Shown here: positions 39,601 to 51,600 of the stretch, one piece after another
How positions within the stretch are numbered: position 1 is the stretch's first letter
Layout: every line of letters starts with the position of its first letter
NCBI RefSeq assembly: GCF_032118995.1
Contig: NC_092650.1
Coordinates: forward strand, 1,674,001-1,738,000
Reading direction: 5' to 3'
Length of the DNA: 64,000 bases
DNA from: Asterias amurensis
Lineage: Eukaryota; Echinodermata; Asteroidea; Forcipulatida; Asteriidae
Made by a program: the position numbers and the translations under genes
The notes under the pieces: generated by a model
Told to the model about the DNA's origin: nothing
Databases searched by the model: none
The model's input: only the letters and a program-made list of their open reading frames with translations

Positions 39601-42600
39601 GCGTCAATCACTGTCGTATTAAGTCCAAGCTGTTCAATGGTCAGCTTATGTACTACCTGACAGAAAGTCTGCTATTCAAAAACATCTACGATCTTATTAA
39701 CAACTATCGAGATAAACCCTTGAGGGGAAAGAACGGGCTGGAAGTTACTCTCACCAACTCGGTGCCCCAAGCCTTGGCTCATAAAAACAAAGAGTAAGTT
39801 GCTGTGATAGTTTTTACGAGGGTTGATCCTCGGTAGAACAAAAGTTCTTTTTGAAAAAATGAAAGCCAACATTTAGAATATTCCATGAAATAAAGAACTA
39901 AATGCTGCATACTGTTTTTACGTTGAAACTTCTACCATACCATATATTTTAGAAAATATATTTACAAGAAAACAAGTTGGGGATGTAGTGCTTTCTGCTC
40001 TACAGTTGAATTTGTGGCTAACACTATTCTTAATAACACTCTGTGCAAATTAGTCTGTGTGTTTTAGTTTTTGTTTTTGGCTTATCTGTTTGTTGTTTAG
40101 CTCTTTGTAAAAAACGCAAATGTTTCTAATTCTAAATACCCCCTGCACATTTTATTTGTTACTAGAACTGAAGAGCTTTGTCACCCAAATCCCAATTGGG
40201 ATCTACTTCTTTGATTGGAACCCTATTCTCCCATTGAGTATATCAGTGGTCCTAAATTGGGTGACTATCCCAACTCGGCCCTTCCATGGTAAACCAGCCT
40301 AACTCAACCATTTTGGTTTGTTATATAAGATTATTTCTGGGTAAATCAAGGGTGTTTTTTCCACCTAAAAGTTTCAAAGGCATACTAGGGCCAAGTTTGA
40401 GTAGCGGCCATTTGTCAACCACTTGTCAATTTTCCATGGTTACCTATGTACCCATCCAATACATCATGGGTACCAGGCAAAATCAACCAATGGTCAACTT
40501 TAGTCCGTAGCTCAAAGAAGTGAATTTAATAATGTCCTATTTCAGCCTTTTTTTTTAAATGCTCATCCCATTTTATGGCAAAACAGATTATCTCTGTACT
40601 TGCTTTTATCAAAATGTATTTTTTTTTTTAGTTCAGCTGTTTTGACATCAATTTATATATTTTGGTTTTACCCATGTACATCGATGTGTGTTAGCACTGT
40701 ACTAACACACAGTACTTTCCCGGGTTCTGTGAAAAAAAATCACAGGCATATTACTTGGGTGGGATTCGAACCCCTGACCTTTTGATATGAGAAAATTCAT
40801 CCCTATTGACAATGATTGATGGCGTTGATAACTTACAGATGGTTCCATCAGAAGCTTAAGCGTGTTCAAGCTGAGGAGATGTTGAAGCGAGTTCATCAAG
40901 ATGGATCCTTCTTAGTCCGTAAGAGGGAACAAGAAGACGACTCTTATGCTATATCATTCAGGTAGAGTCCCTTCTCTTTGGATCTCATAATCAAACAAGT
41001 TTCTTTTTGTAGGTTTGTAGGATCAATGCTAGAAGCAACACAACTTTGCGTAATGCTCACACATTATTTTTGTTTGCATCCCTGGGGAGGTAGTGCTTTC
41101 TGCTCTACTGGCCAGGCTTCGGACTGATGATACCCAAGCCTACATCCGTATGGACTGTTAAAGGGGTAACCCTGTTTAGCCCTAGGAGTAGGTGGCAACA
41201 ACCTCTGGAAAAAAATAATTGTAGCCCACAATTTGAAGTGGCCTTCATGGCAGCTTGCAAAAACAAATATAAAAAAATCCCTGTATATTTTGTTCTTTCC
41301 TTTTTTTTGCATTTGATTCTACAATAGCAACCCAAAAGTGGAAATCTTGAATTTACTCAGAAAGTCGTTTAATGCTCTGAAACTAAAAAGCAGATCCACA
41401 ATTTGAGAAGTCTAACTCCACTTTTCTTTTTCACTGTAGAGCCGAGGGCAAAATTAAACATTGTCGTATAAATCAAGAAGGACGTCTATTTGCCATAGAA
41501 AGTCATTCACTCAGAAAGTCGTTTAATTTACTGAAAACAAAAAGCAGATCCACAATATGAGAAGTCTAACTCAACTTTTGTTCTTTTTCACTGTAGAGCC
41601 GAGGGCAAAATTAAACATTGTCGTATAAATCAAGAAGGGCGTCTATTTGCCATCGGCAATGCCCACTTTGAGGACATCTGTGAGTTGGTCTCATACTATG
41701 AGAAGTTTGCCCTGTACCGCAAGATGAAACTCAAGTACCCAGTCAACCAGGACATCGTTGATCGGGTCGGAGGGGTAGGTTTATTCACGAGTAGACAGAT
41801 TTAGTTTATTATCTTAAAAATTCATAACTCCTGAATGCCTTGATGTATTTAAACAATCCATTCATCATCGGCCTGGACGTTCAACACTTAACAAGCTATA
41901 CACATAATGTGACCCCATTTGACTTCCGGACATTGAATATTTAAAAAATTCAAATCTCAAGTTTTGAAATCACATGATTTTTAAGCTTATCAATATTTCT
42001 TAACCCAAATGTGCAAATTTGAGTTTTCTTTCAAAGACATGCTTACTCTTACGTATCTTACACAAACAGGTCTGCACTGAACACTACATGTCTAGTTTTT
42101 ATTGTTCTTATAACATTAGAGTGTCATAGCCGAGTGGTTAAGAGCATCGAATTCAAGTTCTGGTGCTGATTCATCGGAGTGTGGGTTCGAATCCCGGTCG
42201 TGACACTGGTGTCCTTGAGCAAGATACTATAATTGCTTCTCTTCACCCAGGGGTATAAATTGGTACCTGCGAGGGTAGAGGTTGATATTGTGTATGAAAA
42301 AGCCACAAGCGCCTTACAGGCAGCTCAGGGCTGTATACTCCCAAGGGAGCTGAGAAACATTACAGGGATGTTATTGGCCCCATGACCAGGGCACTAATGT
42401 AAAGAGCATTGATACGGTTATTGTGAAATGTGCTATATAAGAATTGGTTATTATTATTATTACAGCATGCTGATGAAGGGTCTTTGTACGGGAACCCTGA
42501 GCTCTACATGGATCCCAACCAGTTCATTCCCAAGGTTAGTGCAAACAATTTGCAGTTTCTCCCTGTATTTTCTACAAAAATAATGATATGTTAAAGCCAT

Positions 42601-45600
42601 TATACACTTTCGGAACAGAAACAAAAATAAAAGTTCACAGATTGACAAATAACTGACAGGGTTCACAGAAGGTAATGGTAAAAGACTTCTCTTGAAATAT
42701 TATTCCATGAAATGCTTGACTTTTTGAGAAATCATTAAAACAGTTATCAATTCTCGACAACGAGAATTATGGATTATAGTAAACACATGTCATGACACGG
42801 CGAAACGTGCGAAAACAAAGGTGGGTTTTCCCGTTATTTTCTCCCGACTCCGATGACCGATTGAGCCTAAATTTTCACAGGTTTGTTATTTTATATATAA
42901 GTTGTGATACACGAAGTGTGGGCCTTTGGACAGTACTGTTTACCGAAAGTGTCCAATGGCTTTAACTTGGTGGACATTGGGTAATCTTGATTACTGTCTC
43001 CTGGTGTTGCTATACCTCATACATATTTATATGGAGTGCTGAATTCTTACTGGTCCATTCACCATTACGTGCTAGATGCTATTGTTGCTGTTAACCAAGC
43101 GCATACCAGTATCCACATGCTTAGTTGACTTTCCCATGTGCAAAAGTCTGCTGTGCATGCGCTTTACAAAGCAGTTGTAGAACTGTAGCATGGGTGTAGT
43201 ACACATGCGCTAACATCGCATTGTTAAAAGATGGCAGTACACGTAAATGCCTAGGGCCATTGTGTAAAGTGTGCTTTATAAGAGCTATATCAATATAAAC
43301 CACAAGGGAAACTGACTGGGTAAATTTTAAGGTGATCCCCAGGCTGCCGCTTCCCAGGTTGTATCGTAATTTGGGTGTGATCCCTGGCTACACTGCAGTT
43401 AACGGTTGTATGGCTTCTGACTGGCACCCCGAACAAAGATATTGACAAAATAAGGGCGGCTTGTTAATCCGGAGGTCGTTGGTTCGAATCCCACTCTAGT
43501 CAATTCTTTGTTCAGCTCCAAAAATCATTTATAAGAACTAGTTACCATTACTATAATTGTTATTTGAAGGTGACTGTGAAAGCTTTGTATGACTACAAGG
43601 CACAACGTGATGATGAACTGTCCTTCTGCAAGCATGCCATCATTACCAATGTTGACAGACAAGATCATGGATGGTAAGTAACACCAATTTTAGATACGTG
43701 CGTAGAGTTGCGCCGGACCAAATAGATAAGGAGCCACTCTAAGACCCAAATAAATGTTGGTTTCAGACAGGCAAACTTAACATAACATAACATAACATTT
43801 ACTTTAGTTTCATCTCATCACAAGAACGACATATGAAACCAAGGTGTTCTAGAGTCGTTCCGAACGCCTGCAACATCTTTCAACTTCTAGCGTGCCAGTC
43901 GCTCCTAACTGTTTCAGAATTTGTTTGGGTGTGACTCTGGAGTGCCCATCTGCAACAGGTGTCAAATACTATTGAGTTTGCACTAAGTACAATTATCACA
44001 GTTATTCCCTTTTTAATTTCTGTGAAAATAGAATCAGCTGTTCCAAACAGGGCCCAATTTCATAGAGCTGCTTAGCACAAAAATTTTCTTAGCATGAAAT
44101 TTCTTCCTTGATAAAAACAGGATTACCAACCAAATTTCCATTTGTTGGATATTGCTTGGTACTGGTATTCAGCTGTTGTTTGCTTATCCTGAAAATCACG
44201 TGGAAATTTGGTTGGTAATCCTTGTTTTTTTAAAGCAAAAATTTCATGCCAAGCAAATTTTTGTGCTTAGCAGCTCTATGAAATTGGGCCCTGCTCTCCA
44301 ACCAAAAGGACATATGGTATAAAAGCAACAAAATTGTTAATGGCCTGATTTCGACCCTAGCAGAGTCTTTCTCAAAGACTTTTTAACTTTTTAGTAACCA
44401 AATCACACCGAATCTGTTATATAAAAGACTCCATTTTGTTCAAAAGACTGCTGCAACATTCCTGCACATATCAGAAATGCAAGCTCATATACCTCGTTCA
44501 AGCTCCTTAAAGCTCATCCAGTCCAGCAGGCTTATCTTACCATTCAACTGTGCCTCAGCGCCTTAGAGCAAACTTTTGATTTTGGCGCTCTATAAATGAC
44601 TTATGGTTGATTTATTGTTTGAAAAAGCCTTCAGAGCGCCAGGTCAACCAGGGCTGTATACCCCCCAGTGAGGTGAGAAATATTAGCGGAAAGTTATTGA
44701 TGCGTTTTTGTAAAATGCGCTTTACAAGAACTAGTTAGCGGTCGGAACAGGTTTTTGTCTAGATTTTTTTTTTTTTTTTTTTTTAAACCGCACAGCATTT
44801 GTACATGATTTTGTTTAGTCCTACTAACAAAATTACCACATAATGAAAGAGTTAGATTCTGTGTCAAATTGAAGCTTAGTAGATAAAGGAAGGTACCAGC
44901 TTGTGAGACCTGTTCCTTAGTTTTGTGTTTAGTTTGCTTTAAGTACTAACTTGTGAGATTCCTTGATATATATGAGGGTTAGTTCGCTTTACGTACTAAC
45001 TTATGAGACTTGTTCCTTGATATATGAGGGGTAGTATGTTTAGGTACTAACTTAAGACCAGCTCCTCGAAATGGGGTTTAATTCTCTTTAGGAGGGGTAG
45101 TTTGTTTAAGTACTAACTTAAGACCAGCTCCTTGATATTGGGTTTAGTTCTCTTTAGGAACTGGTTTGTGAGACCTGTTCCTTGACACTAGGGGTAGTAT
45201 GCTTTATGTACTAACTTTAGATCTGTTCCTTAATATAAGGGGGTGCTTTATGTAGTGAGACATGTGTAGTTTTAGAGTTGGTACCAAACTGTAGGGTATT
45301 TTTAGGTTTTGATAGGCACATTTTAGGTCAAAATGAGGACATTTTAAAGGTGAAGGGACTTCTACATGTATCAACGTCAAACCCACTTGAACGGTTTGGA
45401 GCGCTTAATCAAAGCCAAATGACACGGAACAGCTTTGTGTTTAATCAAGAGTTAAATCAAATTGTAGCTTTGTGTTTGCTCACTTTCTGCCAATTCTGGT
45501 CTTGTTAAAACGATTCTAGTCCAGTAATTATTACGAGCTTCAAGCCCTGCTGTTGAGTGTAATTCTCTCCCAACTTCAAGCCCTGGTATGACACAAGGAT

Positions 45601-48600
45601 ATTTAAGAAAGTACAAAACATTTTCCTTTATGCCAGTAACTCATTGAGTTGGGCTACGTCCCGTAGCCTTAGATCTCAAGGGTTTTTCTTCGAATCCTTG
45701 CTGTTCTCAAAAGCGCTACCTTCATTTTCTTCTGGTTACAAATTATTATTATTATGATACAATGATGTTCAAGGAAGTGTGAAACGCACCTCGAAAACTC
45801 CCTTAATTTTTAAGGTGGCAAGGTGACTATGGCGGTAAGAAGAACATGTGGTTTCCATGTAACTACGTCGAGGAGACTCAACCCAATGATGCAGGCAGTC
45901 CAGAGTCTACGCTACTAGGTACTCTACAGAAAGGAGCTATCGATATCAGAGGCTGCAGTGTGGGTAAGTTAATACAAACAGAAATAATCAAAAGGTAATA
46001 ATATAGCGCCTTATCCTAGGCCTCAAAGCACTTAACATGAAAAAAGAAAACAGTTCTATGAATCCTCGTTGGCATGGCTCTGCTTTGGGACCTTGGCAAA
46101 GTCAAAATTAGACGGTTTGGGACGAGGTTTTTACCCGCCGATATCATGCCTTGTTTGAAATTGAGATGAGAAAGATTACTGGAATGTTATAAGCCCAATG
46201 ACCAGGACACTAATGTAAATTCAATTTTTGCATTAATACATTATTGTAAAATGTGCTGTATAAGAACCAAATTTCATCCTACTTGAAACAGTAACTGGAG
46301 TTGACGGTGAGTTGACGGCACCAAGCGAGTTGACGGCAAATTGACGGCAAGTGGTAGGACTCCGTCTCTTGCTCGTTCTTAAAATTACAACAGCAGTTGT
46401 TTACGGTGTCAGTCTGTCAAATGCTAAATTGTAAGGACATTTCTTGTCCGAGGGCAAATTATTCTTTTTGAATTTGAAATGTTGGCATCTCTGAAATTGC
46501 ATTGATAGGTTATCGTAAAATGTGCTGTATAAGAACCCAAACTCATCCTACTTGAAACAGTAACTGGGAAGAATAGACCAGGTAGTCCTCGGAAGAGATT
46601 GGAAAACGACATCATCACTAAAAGCACTTGGAACACCGAAGAGCGCAAGATAGGCAAGAGTGGAGAGGGAAAACTCATTGAGCCAACGTCCTGCAGGATA
46701 TGGTGCAAGATTGATTAATTGATAAATTTTTATGATTTTTTTTATTATTATTAATATACATTGATATCTGAATGACCTCTTTCTGCTTTTCAGAGACGCT
46801 CCCTGGATCACGCACCACCCATCCCAACGTCTTCCGCATCACCCGCTTGAACCATAGACCCTCCATAGAGCTAGCGGCATCGTCAAGTGAAGATCTCAGC
46901 GATTGGATTCAGATGATTGAGACTGCTGCTATTAGGGCTGAGGAAAGGGTAAGTCGTTATCGGAAAAGATTACTTAAAGGAAAGGGTGTAGGCTTGTTAA
47001 TCACCGCTAAAATTAATGGCATTAAAAACTAACACCTGTCTCAGACAGGCGCGACCGAACCAAATAGATTAGGAGCGACTCTAGTTGTTCTGAACGACTG
47101 AAACAGTTGATCTTTCGACTTCTAGTGCGACCAGTCGCTCCTAATTGTTTCAGATGTCAAATTTTCTTGTACTTAATTCAGAAATTTGGTTCGGCGCGAC
47201 TCTGGAGCGCCTGTCTGAAACTAGTGTAACTTGGTCATCAGACTTGTCAGTTCGTGAAAAATGCAAAGTTCATACCATATGTGTTTGGCACCGAGTCAGC
47301 ACTATATAATTCAATGGATAAAATTTGCTACTTATTGAAAATGCAAAATGGCAAACTGATTAGAAGGTCATGCTTTTTTAGTGTAATTACGAAACCATTA
47401 CATGTTGGGTCCGGAAACTTTTGAAAATATTAAGTATGTCAAGAATGTGTACAAAAAGTCATTTACCAAAGTTTTGATTTTTGACAAATTGATCAGTTAA
47501 AACGATGCTGCATTTACTCAAAAGAAATTTTTCAATGGTGTCACTGCAAACTTTAGCTTGGCAGGAATGGTTTACCAGTTAGGAAAAGTAATGTTAAAAC
47601 TGGTGTCCTGCATAGGAAGTGGATCTAAACAAATTTGTTTATGTTTTCCTGACTTACAGAAACAAGATCAGAATAAACATGAGCGCAAGATGCGTATTGC
47701 AAAGGAATTCTCTGATCTGATCGTCTACTGCAGAGCAGTTCCTTTCCGAGAAGAAAGTAAGTTTCGTTTGACCTTTAATAAGCTAAATGATCCTGCTTTG
47801 AAAATAGAATTAGCTGTTGCAAAATGCTCACCAACCAAAAGGACCTATGGTATCAGTGAAAAAAAAGTTCATGGCCTGACCCTTGCAAGTATTTCTCAAA
47901 GGCTAAAATAATTGAATTTAGGAAAGATAAATTTGAGACTTTCGGTCTCTGTTTATGTCTTTCTGGTGATAAATAGTCCAGTATCACCTGTCGAGTACCT
48001 TGGTCAGACCTCAAGGGCCCAATGTCATGGCTCTCCTTACTGTAAGCAAAGATTTGGCGCTTTCGGAAGCAGGGAATTCCGCACTTACGTCAAGCATACT
48101 TTACAGGCTAGCGGTGAATTATTGCTTGTGCAAGCTTGGAATTCAAGTTACAAGGTATTCTTCGCTTACACACCTAGCGCAGAAGTTTGGCGCTTGCACA
48201 GAAAGCAGAGAACGGTGATTGTAAGCTTATAATTTGGCGGTAAGCAGAGCCATGGAATGTGGCCCCACTGCTCTCTGAAAATTCTCTCTCATTCTGTTGT
48301 TTTCTTTCCTTCTCTTAGACATTCCTGGCAACTATTTTGAGATGTCATCATTCCCAGAGACTAAAGTGGAGCGCTATCTTGCCGCAGGCAAGTCCAAGAC
48401 CCTATTGGAGTATAACAGACACCAGGTAAATTGGGCTTAATCAATAATAATAATAATAATAATAACTGCTGCATATTGAAGAGAGCGGGAACCGTACGAC
48501 TTGGTTTTGATAACTGGGGGAGTCAGAAGGGATTTATTTGAAGATCGCAGATTTCTGGTTGTATTTTTAGCTCGTTTTCACATTTCATAAATGAAAATGA

Positions 48601-51600
48601 ACGACAGAGGTCCTTTGCGATTTAGCTTTTTAGAAAAAAACCTGAAGAGCCATTATATCCGCAGGAAATATCTGTCAGTTGTCAATGGTACTTCTCAGAA
48701 AGATGATGCGAAATTGAACAAGTATTCTGTACTCTGTGAATAACATACTGTAACAGTTTAACACAGTTTAACTTGTGAATCATTTTCCCATAACATACGC
48801 TGTTTTATTTATTATTTTTATTTTTGTGATATTGTATGTTTGACTAGAGAGCAATAAAATGTTATCTCAGGATAACAAAATATAAAGATAAATAAATAAA
48901 TTACATTTTCTTTTCTACCAGGTCAGCCGAACCTATCCTAAAGGACAACGCTTTGACTCATCTAACTATGATCCGGTTCCCATCTGGACATGTGGTTCTC
49001 AAATGGTCTCTCTCAACTACCAAACCCCAGGTGTGTTATTTATAATGCGTTCTGTATCAGTCAGGCAACGATTCCCAAATGGGATCAAGCAAGCAACTGT
49101 GTTGCATACTGCCTGTTACTGTATATACTTCGTTCCAGTCCTGGTCGGGACACTTTCTACGTAAAGTTGGAGAGGTAGGGCTTTCTGCTCCTACCAGCCA
49201 GGCGTCTGATTGATGATACCCAAGCCTACATCCGTATGGACTGTAAAAGGGGTGACCTTGTTCAGCCCCAGGAGTATGTGGCTCCTAGTGGATGATACCC
49301 ATGCCTACATCCTTATGGACTGTAAAGGGGGTAACCCTGTTTCAGCCCTAGGAGTAGGTGGCAATGGCCCCTGGAAACAATTCATTGTAGCCCACACCTT
49401 GAAGTGGCCTTTAGGCCTTGTGTGTCTGGCGACTTGCATACAAAATAAAAAAATAAAAATAATCAAAATATTACTTCACTTTGTTGACAAAAAGAGTGAC
49501 TGATAGTAATGTTTGAAGCTTTGACATGTGTGGGTCAGAGTCGTAAACTTATTCTTGATGTCATTTTTAGATCGCTACATGCAAATCAACGAGGGACTGT
49601 TTTCTCTAAATGGCCGCTGTGGTTACGTCTTGAAGCCTCCCTGCATGCAAGAGCCAAACTTTGACCCCTATGAACCCCGTTCCATTACTGGTGTGGACCC
49701 AATTCATCTAACTATAACGGTAAGATTTCTTAGTGTGTGTATCTTATCATGTTAATAGAGAGTTTTCATTTTCGCTGACAGATTGTTCTGCATGTTTTTT
49801 ATATTTGAACAAAATTGTATGAAACAGTAGTTTGGTTTTGTTTTAGAAATGCAGATACCATATTAACATGGAAATAATACAACTATCTATATTTATATAG
49901 GAATAAAACAAGCGAACGTTTCCAAAAATCAAAGTTGTACTCTTCCTTTAAAGGCTTGACTGGATAATGATTATTTGCTTTTCATAGTCAACATTACAAT
50001 GCTGTTACAATGATTTGGAGTTTGCTTTCCTCTACCAATAGATTTTGGCTGCCAGACATTTGGAGAAGACGGGTCGCTCCATCGCCAGCCCGTTTGTTGA
50101 AGTTGAAATCATCGGGATTGAGCGTGACAGCTCGCAAAAATACAAAACGCAGACAATTGGTAAACAGAATATTTTGTTGAATGATAATACTTGGAACAGG
50201 TGTAATGTGGTGAGAACGAGGCAGGAGAACGTACCATCCGAAGGATGAAACAATAATGGTTCAGTGCACTGCAGTGTCTTGTTTAAGGACACAACTGTCA
50301 AGACTTAAACCCACACTCTGCTGATCAGAAACATCAGAGCTGGAGTCCAGTATGCTTGACTGCTTAGCCACGACACCCCAAAGAGACTTGTTAAAGTTAA
50401 AGTGCGCAGCCACAATCATGAGTATACTTTTTGTTACAAAGACACCAAAGGAACAACTCTTTGCAGATCTTGCATTTGACAAACTCAAGCATTTTTTTTC
50501 ACCATTGACACTGCGACTGTTGATTGGTATATAAATAACATAAGCCTTTTTGAGGTATGGCTGACGTGATAGGAGTGTACTGTTTAGTTTGGGTGTATAC
50601 ACAAATTTACCCAAACCTTATAGTGTTGTAGCATTGTGTCCGCTACATCTCATTGAGATAACTGCTACATCAGTGGTTTTCAAACTGTCATTTACATTTT
50701 AGCTGGTAGTTACTAACTTTGCTACTTCTTTGTTTTATCCTTACCAGCTGATAATGGTTTCAACCCCTTCTTCAATGAGCGCTGTGAATTCGACATCGTG
50801 AATAGAGACCTGGCCTTCATCCGCTTTGTGGTACAGGATGAAGATATGTTTGGTGACCCTAACTTCCTGGGTCAACGAACTATGCCGCTGAAGGCAATCC
50901 GAACAGGTGAGTGTCTAGGCAGTTTGAAATCCTTCAAAATCCACTGGTTGGTTTTAATTGATTTTGAAGAATGCAATCTTGAGATTAGGCTCAATCATAT
51001 ATATTTGGTTTGCGGTAACACCATGTGTGTGTCTACTTGCCAGGTAGAGTTTGTTCTTTAGAGAACGTCTTCTGTTATATTCTACTACTGCTTCTATGGT
51101 CTTTAAAATATTTTAGAAATGATTTGGACAAAATTGGCGTCCATAAACTAATTCTGGATGGTGTCGATTTCTTTTCTTTCAGGGTATCGCTCCGTGCCGT
51201 TACTTAACGGCCACTCGGAGGTTTTAGAGCTAGCCTCGCTGCTAGTCCACGTTGAAACCAGGGTTATAGGGGTGAGTAATTTGGATTTGTTTTTTTGTTT
51301 GAGGGACATCGGGCAAGTTGGACTATGAAAACACTTGCGTTTGTTATGAAGTGCATATTGTTAGAAATATGTTTTAAAAGTAGAATATTAGCTTTTTTGA
51401 GGTTTTACAACCAAATGGTCAGCCACTTTGAAAGTGACTTTCTGTCACTATTGGTTTTCCCTGCCAGGGTTCTTTGTTTTAGTGTATGTACCACCCCCAC
51501 TGGAGGTTGGCTCAAGCATTTATCTGCCCGCCAAGCCGGGTGCCTCAGTACTTTTATATGTGATTTTACATTTTTATATTCTTCTTAAAACTATTGTATT

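Noticed and set aside
42118..42205. Possible functional tRNA-Leu gene
   Set aside because: A and B boxes and an acceptor-like stem exist, but the anticodon arm mismatches and the sequence continues into a SINE body with ATT tail, repeated elsewhere.
48000..48232. Overlapping plus-strand frames upstream of PLCG exon 26
   Set aside because: They fall in the foldback element at 48015-48266 shared with 1843-2027.
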